Positions 16,006-25,063 of a stretch of DNA of 64,000 nucleotides are shown here, in pieces. The notes beneath the pieces were generated by a model. The model worked only from the letters and a program-made list of their open reading frames with translations. It was not told where the DNA came from and did no database searches. Source of the DNA: Aeromicrobium sp. Leaf245. Lineage in GTDB: Bacteria > Actinomycetota > Actinomycetes > Propionibacteriales > Nocardioidaceae. The first letter of the stretch is position 1. Each line of letters begins with the position of its first letter. The DNA is taken from NCBI RefSeq assembly GCF_942548115.1, contig NZ_OW824151.1, positions 1,426,001-1,490,000 of the forward strand, in the 5' to 3' direction. Position numbers and translations under genes: made by a program.

Positions 16006-17476
16006 GCTCGTGAGGTGCGGGGCGTGAGATCGCCGTCGGGGTGGGTGCCGGTGCGGGTCGCGCGGGAGGGTCGACGTCCCGCAGCCAGTCGACCAGGCCG
16101 CACACGAGGCTGCGGCATCCTCCGCACCCGGTCGTGGCACGTGTGGCCGCGACGACCTCGTCGAGGGTGCAGCAGCCGTCGTCCCACGACGACACGACGT
16201 CGGCCTTGGTCACGCCGTTGCACCGGCACACCGTCGTGCTCGACGGCATCGCCGTGGGGGAGCCCGCCTGCTCCTCCGGTGCGCCCACGAGCAGCTGCAG
16301 CGGGTCGGGCGGGGCGATGCCCGGTCGGTCGAGCTGCACGGAGAGTCGAGCGGCGAGGTCGGGCGCGCCCACGCACGTCATGCCGACGAGCGTCCCCTGG
16401 CGCACGACCACCTCCACGAACCGTCGAGCACCGCCGTCGTCAAGCGTCACCACGCGGTCGGTGGGCCGGGCGGTCGAGGCCCGAACGCCGGCCGTCACCA
16501 CGTCCAGGCCGACGGCCTTGAGCCGCATCGCCGCCCCGGTCACCGCGAGCATGGGCACTGGCGTCGACCTCACGAGGTGGGCCGCCAGGGCGTCGGCCTG
16601 GGCCCAGCCGGGAGCAACCAGGCCGCTGACCCCGTCCGCAGTCTCGGCACAGTCACCGATCGCGCTCACGTTCGGGTCGCTCGTGCGCAGGTCCTCGTCC
16701 ACGACGATGCCGTGACGGACGGTGAGGCCGGCCTGTGCCGCGAGCTCGGTGCGGGGGACGGACCCGGTGGCCAGCACCAGCAGGTCGGTGCCGACGTGGG
16801 TGCCGTCGCCGAGGACCGCCGCGGCCACGTGCCCGTCCTGCACCTCGATGCCGCGGATCCCGGCGCGCGGCACGAGCCGCACCCCGAGGTCGGCGAGCGT
16901 GCGCCCGGCCACCTGCGCGACGTGCTCGTCGAGGTCGCGGTCGAGGATGCCGTCGCGCGAGGCGAGCACCGTCACCTCGAGCCCGCGACGACGCAGGCCG
17001 CAGGCCACCTCGGTCCCGATGGCGCCGGCTCCCACGACGCAGGCGCGGTCGGCGTTCAGGGCACCCGCGACGACGGCGCGGGCGTCGTCGATGCTCCGCA
17101 GCACGTGCACGCCGGGGACCGGCTGCCCGTCGGTGGTGTCCAGGCCCGGCAGGGGGAGCGTGCGCGCCCGTGCGCCGGTGGCCAGCACGAGGTGGTCCCA
17201 CGCCAGCCTGGTGCCGTCGTCGAGGGCGAGGCGTCGAGCGGCGCGGTCGAGACCGACCGCACGCACGCCCCGCAGCGCCTCGACGCCGGGGGTGGCCGGG
17301 AGGGTGAGGCCGGCCAGGTCGGTCCGACCCGCCACCAGCTCCGACAGCAGCACACGGTTGTACGGCTCGTAGGGCTCCTCGCCGACGAGGACCACGTCGG
17401 CGTCCGGGCGCAGGCGTACCGCCTCGGAGGCGAACCGGTGGCCCACCATCCCGGCACCCACCACGACGATCCTCAT
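15980..17476 (-). CDS. NAD(P)/FAD-dependent oxidoreductase with BFD [2Fe-2S] domain (NasB-like)
   Basis: A 498-residue flavoprotein resembling the electron-transfer subunit of assimilatory nitrate reductase and the N-terminal half of NirB. The FAD motif is VVVGAGMVGHRF (residues 4-15), the NAD motif is CVVGAGAIGTEVACGL, and ATGSVPRTEL and SAIGDCAE complete the family pattern. The C-terminal BFD-like domain has VCRCNGVTKADV and TTGCGGCRSLVCGLV, cysteines for a [2Fe-2S] cluster. Its ATG overlaps the nitrate reductase stop (ATGA), making it the likely electron donor to that enzyme. It ends 46 bp before nirB. Confidence 0.88.
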   Translation of the reverse strand: MRIVVVGAGMVGHRFASEAVRLRPDADVVLVGEEPYEPYNRVLLSELVAGRTDLAGLTLPATPGVEALRGVRAVGLDRAARRLALDDGTRLAWDHLVLATGARARTLPLPGLDTTDGQPVPGVHVLRSIDDARAVVAGALNADRACVVGAGAIGTEVACGLRRRGLEVTVLASRDGILDRDLDEHVAQVAGRTLADLGVRLVPRAGIRGIEVQDGHVAAAVLGDGTHVGTDLLVLATGSVPRTELAAQAGLTVRHGIVVDEDLRTSDPNVSAIGDCAETADGVSGLVAPGWAQADALAAHLVRSTPVPMLAVTGAAMRLKAVGLDVVTAGVRASTARPTDRVVTLDDGGARRFVEVVVRQGTLVGMTCVGAPDLAARLSVQLDRPGIAPPDPLQLLVGAPEEQAGSPTAMPSSTTVCRCNGVTKADVVSSWDDGCCTLDEVVAATRATTGCGGCRSLVCGLVDWLRDVDPPARPAPAPTPTAISRPAPHERETGVAAR

Positions 17477-19638
17477 GACTCGACCTCCAGCAGCGTGGCG
17501 GGTGCGTCGGTCGGTCGGCGGAGGCCCGCCCCCGGCTCGACCCGTTCGACGGTCACGGCGCAGACCTTGAACTCCGGCATCCCCGAGACCGGGTCGGTGG
17601 CGTCGTTGGTGACGGCGTTCACGAGTCCGTCGCCGGCGAAGTGGAAGGGTGCGAAGACGGTGTCGGGGCGGATGTCGCGGGTCAGGCGTGCCGGGGCGAC
17701 CATCGAGCCGCGGGTCGAGGTCACCCGGACCAGCTCCGCGGCGTCCACGCCGAGCCGCGCCGCGAGCGCCGGATGCATCTCGACGTGGGCCTCGCCGGCG
17801 GCCTCCCGCAGCGCCGGGACCCGCCGGGTCTGGGCCCCGGACTGATAGTGCTGCAGCAGGCGACCGGTGACCAGGTGGATGGGTGCGTCCTCGCGGACGG
17901 CATCGTCGGGGCCGTCGGAGGAGACCGGCACCATCGTGGCCCGTCCCGACGCCGTGGCGAAGCGCTCGGTGAACAGGCGGGGGGTCCCGGGGTGCGACGG
18001 GTCCGGGCACGGCCAGTACAGGGACTCGCCCGTGTCCAGCCGGTCGTGGGTGATGCCCGCGTAGTCGGCCCGTCCACCGGCACTGGCACGGGCGAGCTCG
18101 TCGAAGACCTCCCGGGACTCGGTGGACCACGTGCCCGGCGCGTCGAGCCGCTGGGCCAGCTCGGCCCAGATCCAGAGCTCGTCGCGGACCTGGGGCGGTG
18201 CCGTGACCGCGCGTCGGCGCCGCAGCACGCGACCCTCGAGGCTGGTCATCGTCCCCTCCTCCTCGGCCCACTGCGTGACCGGCAGGACGTAGTCGGCCAT
18301 CAGTGCCGTCTCGGAGGGCACCACGTCGCACACGACGAGCAGGTCGAGCGAGGCGAGCCGCTCGCGCACGGCACCGGCGCGGGGAGCGCTCACCACCAGG
18401 TTGCTCCCGTGCACGAAGAGTCCGCGCGGACCGTCCGCGGTGCCCAGCCGGGCCAACAGCTCGATGGCGGGGACCCCGGACCGGGGGATGACGTGGGGGT
18501 CGACACCCCACACCCCCGCGACGTGGGCCCGGGCGGCGGGGTCCTCGATCGACCGGTAGCCGGGGAGCTGGTCCGCCTTCTGCCCGTGCTCGCGGCCACC
18601 CTGCCCGTTGCCCTGGCCGGTGAGGGCGCCGTAGCCACCACGCTCGGCGCCGGGCAGCCCGAGGGCCAGTGCCAGGGAGATCGCGGCCGACACCGTCGCG
18701 GTGCCGTCGGTGTGCTGCTCCGCGCCGCGGCCGGTGAGCACGAAGGCGCCCCGCCCGCCGCGGTGCGGGGAGGCGTCGGCCAGCCGCCGGGCGACGGCGC
18801 GGAGCTGCGGCTCCGGGACGCCGGTCACGGAGGCCACGCGCTCGGGCCACCAGAAGGCCACGGAACGGCGGACCTCCTCCACCCCGTCCACGCGTTCGTG
18901 CAGGTAGGCGGTGTCGGCCAGGCCCTCACCGAGGACGACGTGCAGCAGACCGAGCAGGAGCACCAGGTCGGTGCCGGGAACGAGCTGCAGGTGGGTCCCC
19001 GCGCCGTCGTCGCACAGGCGAGCCGTGGCGGACCTCCGCGGGTCGACGACCACCAGCCCGCCCTGCTCCCGAGCGCCGGTGAGGTGCTGGACGGCCGGTG
19101 GCATGGTGTCGGCGAGGTTGCTGCCGAGCAGGAGCACGGCGTCGGCGTCCCGGAGGTCGGTGAGCGGGAACGGCAGACCGCGGTCGACGCCCAGCGACCG
19201 GTTGGCCGCCGCCGCGGCGGACGACATGCAGAACCGCCCGTTGTAGTCGACCATCCGCGTGCGGAGCGCCAGCCGTGCGAACTTGCCGAGCTGGTAGGCC
19301 TTCTCGTTGGTGAGACCGCCCCCGCCGAACACCGCCAGCGCATCGGGTCCGTGCTGCTCGGCGAGGCTGAGTGAACGGTCGGCGATGTCGTCGAGGGCCT
19401 CCTCCCAGCTCACCGGTCGAAGCCCCCGGGGCGTGCGCCGCAGCGGCTCCACCAGCCGGTCGGGGGTGCGCAGCAGCTCCGCCGACGTCCACCCCTTCTG
19501 GCACATGCCGCCGCGGTTCGTCGGGAAGTCGCGGGGCTCGGCGGCAAGAGGGTGGCCGCCGAGCCGCTGCGCGCACTGCAGGGCGCAGTAGGGGCAGTGC
19601 GTGTCGGTGTCGGTGATGGGGCTGGAGGTGTCGTGCAC
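17473..19638 (-). CDS. nasA: Assimilatory nitrate reductase catalytic subunit (molybdopterin oxidoreductase)
   Basis: A 721-residue bis-MGD molybdoenzyme reducing nitrate to nitrite in the cytoplasm. Cys15, Cys18, Cys22 and Cys46 (CPYCALQC...MCQKGW) form the N-terminal [4Fe-4S] site. MVDYNGRFCMSSAAAAANRSLG, LLLGSNLADTMP and the C-terminal molydopterin-dinucleotide-binding domain (LVTGRLLQHYQSGAQTRRVPAL) are clear. No Tat signal is present, consistent with an assimilatory enzyme. GTG follows the narK stop after a single base. Some annotations call this family NarB. Confidence 0.93.
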   Translation of the reverse strand: MHDTSSPITDTDTHCPYCALQCAQRLGGHPLAAEPRDFPTNRGGMCQKGWTSAELLRTPDRLVEPLRRTPRGLRPVSWEEALDDIADRSLSLAEQHGPDALAVFGGGGLTNEKAYQLGKFARLALRTRMVDYNGRFCMSSAAAAANRSLGVDRGLPFPLTDLRDADAVLLLGSNLADTMPPAVQHLTGAREQGGLVVVDPRRSATARLCDDGAGTHLQLVPGTDLVLLLGLLHVVLGEGLADTAYLHERVDGVEEVRRSVAFWWPERVASVTGVPEPQLRAVARRLADASPHRGGRGAFVLTGRGAEQHTDGTATVSAAISLALALGLPGAERGGYGALTGQGNGQGGREHGQKADQLPGYRSIEDPAARAHVAGVWGVDPHVIPRSGVPAIELLARLGTADGPRGLFVHGSNLVVSAPRAGAVRERLASLDLLVVCDVVPSETALMADYVLPVTQWAEEEGTMTSLEGRVLRRRRAVTAPPQVRDELWIWAELAQRLDAPGTWSTESREVFDELARASAGGRADYAGITHDRLDTGESLYWPCPDPSHPGTPRLFTERFATASGRATMVPVSSDGPDDAVREDAPIHLVTGRLLQHYQSGAQTRRVPALREAAGEAHVEMHPALAARLGVDAAELVRVTSTRGSMVAPARLTRDIRPDTVFAPFHFAGDGLVNAVTNDATDPVSGMPEFKVCAVTVERVEPGAGLRRPTDAPATLLEVES

Positions 19639-19639
19639 G

Positions 19640-21199
19640 TCAGACCTTCGCGCGGGCCATAGCGGACCGCGGCCGCAGGTAGACGGCCCAGGTGACCACC
19701 AGGCAGACCACGTAGAACGCCGCGAACAGGGCGAAGGCCGTCTTCACCGCGGAGACCGGGTCCGTGATCCACGGTGCACCGAACGTCATCGGGATGAGGA
19801 AGCCACCGATCGCACCGATGGCTCCGACGATGCCCAGCACGGCCGATGCCTCGCGCGTGGAGCGCAGGAGGGCGGCGCGACGCTCGGGCGAGCCCTCCGG
19901 CCCCGCCTGCTCGGCCTGCACCTTCCAGATGATGGGGATCATCCGGTAGGTCGACCCGTTGCCGACGCCGGAGGCCGCGAAGACGAAGAGGAAGGCGGCC
20001 AGGAAGAACCAGAACACCTGCTCGTTGGCCTCCACCGCGCTCGTCACGGCGGTCGGGTAGGTGAAGGTCTCCGGGTCGACGGTGGTCGGGTCGATCTTGG
20101 GCACGGGGGTCAGCCGGGTGAGGGTGAGCAGCACCGCGAGCGTGCCCACGGTCATGAGGGCGAAGGACACGACGGTGATCCGTGCTCCGCCGAACCGGTC
20201 GGCCAGCCAGCCGCCGAACGGTCGGGTGATCGAGCCGACGAGGGCGCCGAGGAAGGCGAAGGAGGCCACGTTGACGCCGATGCCGACGACGTCGGGCACG
20301 GGCTGGTTCCAGAAGTTGATCTTGATGAGCAGGGGCATCGCCGCGGAGAAGCCGATGAAGGAGCCGAAGGTGCCGATGTAGAGCAGCGCCATGATCCAGG
20401 TGTGCCGGTAGGTCACCACGCGCAGCTGCTCGCGGGGTCGTGACGCCGCCACCGACAGGTTGTTCATGAAGAAGAACGCGCCGGCCGCGGCCAGGACGGC
20501 CAGACCTCCCCACACGTAGGCCGCCCGCTCCAGCGCGATCCCGGAGCCGCTGGCCTGCACGAGTCCGAAGAGACCGGCGCCGCCGACCACGACGGGCAGG
20601 AACAGCTGGACCAGGGAGACACCGAGGTTGCCGCCGGCGGCGTTGAGACCGAGTGCCGCGCCCTTGCGGCTCGCCGGGTAGAAGAAGTTGATGCTGGCCA
20701 TCGAGGAGGCGAAGTTCCCGCCTCCGACGCCGGCCGTCGCCGCGATGACGATGAAGACCCAGTACGGCGTGTCCGGCCGTTGCACGAACCAGGCGAAGAG
20801 CCCGGTCGGCACGAGCAGGAGCAGGGCGCTCACGACCGTCCAGTTGCGGGCGCCGAACCGGGGCACGGCGAACGTGTAGGGCAGCCGGATGAGGGCGCCG
20901 ACGAGGTTGGGGGCCGCGACCAGCCAGAACAGCTGCTGGGGGGTGAACGCGAAGCCGGCCGAGGCGAGGAAGGTGGCCGTGACGCTCCACAGCAGCCAGA
21001 CGGAGAAGCCGAGGTGCTCGGCGAAGATCGACCAGGCGAGGTTGCGCCGCGCGACCCGACGTCCCTGCGACTCCCAGAAGGCGGGGTCCTCCGGGTCCCA
21101 GTGGTCGATCCACCGGCCGGTGCGACGCTGCGGTGGCGGGGTCGCGGCCCGGGTCGGTGCTGACGGAGCGGAGCGGGGCGTGTCGAGCTCGATCGTCAT
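19640..21199 (-). CDS. narK: Nitrate/nitrite transporter, MFS family
   Basis: A 519-residue NarK-type transporter with about twelve membrane helices. The nitrate signature is seen in AGVGGGNFASSMASINFFYPASRKGAALGLNAAGGNLGVS, and a second conserved block is ALVGSITRPFGGWLADRFGG. The N-terminal 50 residues are an extended cytoplasmic segment. It is first gene of the nitrate cluster and imports the substrate of NasA. GAGGAAG precedes the ATG. A GlnR-like four-part box and a TAGCGT hexamer (21256-21251) lie upstream. Confidence 0.94.
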   Translation of the reverse strand: MTIELDTPRSAPSAPTRAATPPPQRRTGRWIDHWDPEDPAFWESQGRRVARRNLAWSIFAEHLGFSVWLLWSVTATFLASAGFAFTPQQLFWLVAAPNLVGALIRLPYTFAVPRFGARNWTVVSALLLLVPTGLFAWFVQRPDTPYWVFIVIAATAGVGGGNFASSMASINFFYPASRKGAALGLNAAGGNLGVSLVQLFLPVVVGGAGLFGLVQASGSGIALERAAYVWGGLAVLAAAGAFFFMNNLSVAASRPREQLRVVTYRHTWIMALLYIGTFGSFIGFSAAMPLLIKINFWNQPVPDVVGIGVNVASFAFLGALVGSITRPFGGWLADRFGGARITVVSFALMTVGTLAVLLTLTRLTPVPKIDPTTVDPETFTYPTAVTSAVEANEQVFWFFLAAFLFVFAASGVGNGSTYRMIPIIWKVQAEQAGPEGSPERRAALLRSTREASAVLGIVGAIGAIGGFLIPMTFGAPWITDPVSAVKTAFALFAAFYVVCLVVTWAVYLRPRSAMARAKV

Positions 21200-21266
21200 G
21201 GGCTTCCTCGTTCGATCCGGGAGGGGCCGAGGGGCCCCAGGACGTCTCGAACGCTAGGGACGACGT

Positions 21267-21304
21267 GTTTCGCGGCGCACCGCCCGACGTCAGGGCTCGG
21301 TAAC
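21267..21304 (-). promoter_or_regulatory. Four-part GlnR-like box upstream of narK
   Basis: On the minus strand GTTAC-N6-CTGAC-N6-CGGTG-N6-GAAAC. The outer elements match the GlnR consensus GTnAC and GAAAC exactly and all four are spaced by six bases. TAGCGT, a likely -10, follows ten bases downstream. Control by GlnR under nitrogen limitation is inference from family knowledge. Confidence 0.5.
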
Positions 21305-21386
21305 ACTGTCCGCACACGGTCGTGGGTGGCACTGTGAGATCGCCGGGTCGCCGAGCGCGCTGGGGCTCGCGTGGAAGGATCGGGAC

Positions 21387-22013
21387 ATGACTTCGACCGA
21401 CGCCACCGCCACCACCGAGACCGTCGACTTCTGGTTCGACCCGCTCTGCCCGTGGGCGTGGATGACCTCGCGCTGGATGCTCGAGGTGGAGCAGGTGCGC
21501 GACGTGCACACCGTGTTCCACGTGATGAGCCTGTCGGTGCTCAACGAGGACAAGGACGTCCCCGACGAGTACAAGGAGATGATCCAGGCCGGATGGGGTC
21601 CGGTCCGGCTCGCCATCGCGATCGAGCAGCAGCACGGGCAGGAGAAGCTGCGCGCCTTCTACACCGCCATCGGTACCGCCCGTCACCCCGGCGGACGCGA
21701 CTTCACCCGTGAGCTCTACGAGGAGGTCCTGGCCGAGGTCGGCCTGCCCACCGAGCTCGCCGACGCCGCGGAGGACACGTCGCTCGACGACGCCGTCCGC
21801 GCCTCGCACGCGGACGGCATCGACCGGGTCGGCCAAGAGGTCGGCACCCCCGTCATCTCCGTCGCCGGCACCGCCTTCTTCGGCCCCGTGCTGTCGCCCG
21901 CTCCCAAGGGCGAGGACGCCGGCAGGGTGTTCGACGGCGCGCGGCTGCTCGCCGGGTACGACGGTTTCTACGAGCTGAAGCGCACCCGCGACCGCGACCC
22001 GATCTTCGACTGA
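21387..22013 (+). CDS. Rv2466c-like DsbA-fold protein with CPWA active site
   Basis: A 208-residue thioredoxin-fold protein closely resembling mycothiol-dependent nitroreductase Rv2466c ([17 protein letters not shown] at 14-30, [57 protein letters not shown]). The usual CPWC is CPWA: Cys21 is kept, the second cysteine is Ala24 (codon GCG). It would therefore act as a monothiol protein, perhaps through a mixed disulfide with mycothiol. AAGGA lies about seven bases before the ATG. As in mycobacteria it is near pepN and rpiB. Confidence 0.9.
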   Translation: MTSTDATATTETVDFWFDPLCPWAWMTSRWMLEVEQVRDVHTVFHVMSLSVLNEDKDVPDEYKEMIQAGWGPVRLAIAIEQQHGQEKLRAFYTAIGTARHPGGRDFTRELYEEVLAEVGLPTELADAAEDTSLDDAVRASHADGIDRVGQEVGTPVISVAGTAFFGPVLSPAPKGEDAGRVFDGARLLAGYDGFYELKRTRDRDPIFD

Positions 22014-22096
22014 GCGCGGGTGGACTCCGTGGGCGACGCTTCCCGGTGTCGCTCGCGGAGCCCGACGACGGGACCCCCGAGTCCTAGGCTGACCCC

Positions 22097-22999
22097 ATGA
22101 CGCTGCACCCCCAGGCCCGGGCCTACCTGGAGGCCCTTGGATCCGACGACGGCGGGCCGCCGCTGGACCTCGAGGCCGTCAGGGACATCCGCGCCCAGTC
22201 GCGGGCGGTCGCCATGGAGCAGGACCGCATCGGCCTCGACCACGTGGCCGACGTGGACGCCGACGGCGTGCCGTGCCGGCTCTACCGTCCGAGGCTCGGC
22301 GCACCCGTGGCCCTCTACGTCCACGGGGGCGGCTGGGTCATGCACGACGTCGAGACGCACGACGTCTTCTGCCGGTACCTCGCGCACGTCACCGGCTGGG
22401 CCCTGCTGTCGGTCGACTACCGACTGGCTCCGGAGCACCCGTTCCCGGCGGGCCTCGACGACGTGGAGCGGGCCGCCCGGTGGCTCCGCGCGAACGGCCG
22501 CGGCCACCGGGTCGACACCGACTGGGTCCCCGCGATCGGCGACTCCGCCGGCGCCAACCTCGTCGCGGGCCTGTGCGTGCGCGACCCGGCACTCCTCGAC
22601 CACCAGGTCCTGCTGTACCCCGTCACCGACCGCCGGGCCGACCTCGACCCGTCGCTCGAGAACGCCGCCCTCGGCATCGACGACATGACGTGGATGTGGG
22701 AGGCGTACGCGCCGGGGGACCGAGCCGACGAGCCCGAGGTGAGCGTGCTCCGCGCAGCCGACCTGGCCGAGCACCCGCCTGCCGTCGTCGTCACGTGCGA
22801 GCACGACGTGCTCCGTGACCAGGGCGAGGCGTATGCGGCAGCGCTCGCCGACGCCGGCGTGCAGGTCACCGCGCACCGGGCCCTCGGGATGATCCACTCC
22901 TTCTGGCGGCAGCCGGCCGTCTTCGACGCGTCACGGGCCCTCGTGGTCGCGGTCGGCGGGTGGCTCGACACGGCGCGGTCCGCGGCACGGGAGGCGTGA
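22097..22999 (+). CDS. Alpha/beta hydrolase, hormone-sensitive lipase type
   Basis: A 300-residue esterase. The HSL oxyanion motif HGGGW is at 76-80, the nucleophile Ser150 lies in GDSAGAN (148-154), and Asp237 and His267 (CEHDVLRDQGE, MIHSF) complete the triad. It likely hydrolyses short acyl or aryl esters in the cytoplasm; the substrate is unknown. TAGGCT lies six bases before the ATG with no Shine-Dalgarno, indicating leaderless expression. Confidence 0.9.
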   Translation: MTLHPQARAYLEALGSDDGGPPLDLEAVRDIRAQSRAVAMEQDRIGLDHVADVDADGVPCRLYRPRLGAPVALYVHGGGWVMHDVETHDVFCRYLAHVTGWALLSVDYRLAPEHPFPAGLDDVERAARWLRANGRGHRVDTDWVPAIGDSAGANLVAGLCVRDPALLDHQVLLYPVTDRRADLDPSLENAALGIDDMTWMWEAYAPGDRADEPEVSVLRAADLAEHPPAVVVTCEHDVLRDQGEAYAAALADAGVQVTAHRALGMIHSFWRQPAVFDASRALVVAVGGWLDTARSAAREA

Positions 23000-23022
23000 T
23001 CGCGGCTGGCATACTGTCGCGC

Positions 23023-24462
23023 GTGGTGGAGCAGGCCGAGCCGGGGCAGACCGAGCGCCCAGCCTGGCGCCGCTTTCTCGACCGGCAGCTCAGCCGTGAG
23101 CCCCTGGTGGTCGTCCCCACCCACGCCTACGGCCTGCGAGGCGTCGCGGACGGACCTCCGGCCCCGCACCGCCTGGTGCCGCTGCTGCGCACCGCGCTGC
23201 TGGGTGCGGCCTTCGCCGTCCTGGTGGTGCTCGCCCTCACCCGCCCGACGCCCCTCGTGGCGGTGCCCGGGGTCGTGGTGGCCGTCGCGCTCGCGGTCGG
23301 CGCGTCGGAGGGGACGCTGCGGCACTGGCGGCACCGCAGACGTCTGCGTCGCGCCCTGGTCCGCCACGCCCCGACCACGGCGATGGCCTACGCCGGCAGG
23401 TCGGGCGGTCCGTGGCAGCTGCGCATGTGGGAGCCCTACCTGCTGCGCTCCGGTGAGCCGAACGTCATCATCAACCTGCACGCCAAGTACGTCGAGCGGA
23501 TCCTGACCGAGGGCGACGCCCCGCTGCGATCGCCCTTCGTGCAGCTGGGGTCACGGGGGATGAAGGACCTCGACGACGCGCTGGTCCCCAGCCTCCGCGC
23601 CTTCTTCTACGTGCAGAACGCCCAGACCAACGCCCGGTTCATGGCGCGCCGGGACATCACGCACGTGTGGCTCAACCACGGCGACTCCGACAAGCCGGCC
23701 AACTACAACCCCCGGCACGCGGACTACGACGTCCTCGTCGTGTGCGGCCAGGCGGGCATCGACCGGTACGCCAACCACGGCATCCACGTGGATGCCGACA
23801 AGTTCGAGGTGCTCGGCCGCCCCCAGGCGTGGGACATCGAGCCCGCTCGCGGTGCCATCGGGTCCCTCGAGCAGCCGACCGTGCTCTACGCGCCGACGTG
23901 GCACGGCCTCGATCCCGCGGTCAACTTCTCCTCTCTCGAGCAGGGACCGAAGATCGTCGCCGCCCTCCTGCGACGCGGGGTGCGCGTGGTCTTCCGACCG
24001 CACCCGCTCAGCTACCGCTGGCGCATCCGACGGGCGGTGGTGCACGAGATCCACGGGCTGCTCGAGGCCGACCGGGCCGCCGGCGGTCCCGCGCACGTGT
24101 GGGGACGGCGCGCCGACGTCGAGTGGAGCGTGGCCGACTGCACGAACGCCTCCGACGCCCTCATCTCCGACGTGTCCAGCGTCGTGTCCGACTGGCTGCA
24201 GTCCGAGAAGCCGTACAGCATGACGGCGATGCGGTCGAGCGTCGAGGAGTTCCGCGACGAGTACCCCATCGCCCAGACCGCGTACGTGCTGCGCGGTGAT
24301 CTCGAGAACCTCGACGAGGTCCTCGACGACCTGCTCGTGGACGACCCGCTGGCCGAGGCCCGGTCGGCTCGCAAGCGCTACGTGCTGGGGGAGTTCCGGG
24401 GCGAGGAGTCCGCCGACGCCTTCGCGGGGTTCGTGCGGCGCGTGGTGCGCGAAGGCCGCTGA
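23023..24462 (+). CDS. CDP-glycerol glycerophosphotransferase family protein
   Basis: A 479-residue protein. Two hydrophobic helices (about 52-90) follow a cytoplasmic N-terminus. The C-terminal half has the TagF/TagB-type fold: THVWLNHGDSDKPANYNPRHADYDVLVVCGQAG, VLYAPTWHG, VVFRPHPLSYRW and SDALISDVSSVVSDWL, which carries the conserved S-D-x-S-S. Such enzymes build or prime glycerol-phosphate polymers of the cell surface; teichoic-acid synthesis is inferred. TACTGT lies five bases before this GTG and eight before a second GTG, so either may be the start. In-frame codons further upstream lie inside the esterase gene. Confidence 0.82.
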   Translation: MVEQAEPGQTERPAWRRFLDRQLSREPLVVVPTHAYGLRGVADGPPAPHRLVPLLRTALLGAAFAVLVVLALTRPTPLVAVPGVVVAVALAVGASEGTLRHWRHRRRLRRALVRHAPTTAMAYAGRSGGPWQLRMWEPYLLRSGEPNVIINLHAKYVERILTEGDAPLRSPFVQLGSRGMKDLDDALVPSLRAFFYVQNAQTNARFMARRDITHVWLNHGDSDKPANYNPRHADYDVLVVCGQAGIDRYANHGIHVDADKFEVLGRPQAWDIEPARGAIGSLEQPTVLYAPTWHGLDPAVNFSSLEQGPKIVAALLRRGVRVVFRPHPLSYRWRIRRAVVHEIHGLLEADRAAGGPAHVWGRRADVEWSVADCTNASDALISDVSSVVSDWLQSEKPYSMTAMRSSVEEFRDEYPIAQTAYVLRGDLENLDEVLDDLLVDDPLAEARSARKRYVLGEFRGEESADAFAGFVRRVVREGR

Positions 24463-24495
24463 ACCGGCAACCGCCCGCTCTGGGACACTGTGCGC

Positions 24496-24954
24496 ATGCG
24501 CGTGCACCTCGGAACCGACCATGCCGGCCTCGAGCTCAAGGACGCCCTCGCGGCGTGGCTCACCGACCACGGGTACGAGCCCGTCGACCACGGCGCGCAC
24601 GAGTACGACGCCGACGACGACTACCCGCCGTTCTGCGTCGCGGCGGCCCAGGCCGCGGTCGACGAGCCGGGGTCGCTGGCGATCGTGATCGGCGGGTCGG
24701 GCAACGGTGAGCAGATCGCCGCCAACAAGGTGCGCGGCGCTCGAGCGGCGCTCGCCTGGAGCACGGAGACGGCCGCACTCGCCCGTGAGCACAACGACGC
24801 CCAGGTGATGGCCATCGGCGGGCGCATGCACACGTTCGAGCAGGCCGTCGAGATCGTCGAGACCTTCCTGACCACGCCGTTCAGCGGAGCCGAGCGTCAC
24901 CAGCGCCGGATCGACCTGCTCGCCACGTACGAGTCCACCGGTCGCTTCGACTGA
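24496..24954 (+). CDS. rpiB: Ribose-5-phosphate isomerase B
   Basis: A 152-residue RpiB/LacAB isomerase interconverting ribose 5-phosphate and ribulose 5-phosphate. TDHAG (7-11) contacts the phosphate, and GGSGNGEQIAANKVRG (66-81) holds Glu72, the mycobacterial-type catalytic base that replaces the E. coli cysteine. VMAIGGRMH follows. The ATG is preceded by GACACT with six bases between and no Shine-Dalgarno. Order relative to the Rv2466c-like gene and nei matches mycobacteria apart from insertions. Confidence 0.95.
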   Translation: MRVHLGTDHAGLELKDALAAWLTDHGYEPVDHGAHEYDADDDYPPFCVAAAQAAVDEPGSLAIVIGGSGNGEQIAANKVRGARAALAWSTETAALAREHNDAQVMAIGGRMHTFEQAVEIVETFLTTPFSGAERHQRRIDLLATYESTGRFD

Positions 24955-25063
24955 GGTCGGCGGGTCGGGCGTGGACCTCCGGCCCTGGTGCTGCAGGCCC
25001 GCCTGGGCGACCATGACGATGTAGACACCTCTCGGTGCCTCGCGTCGGGGACCAGGAGGCCGT

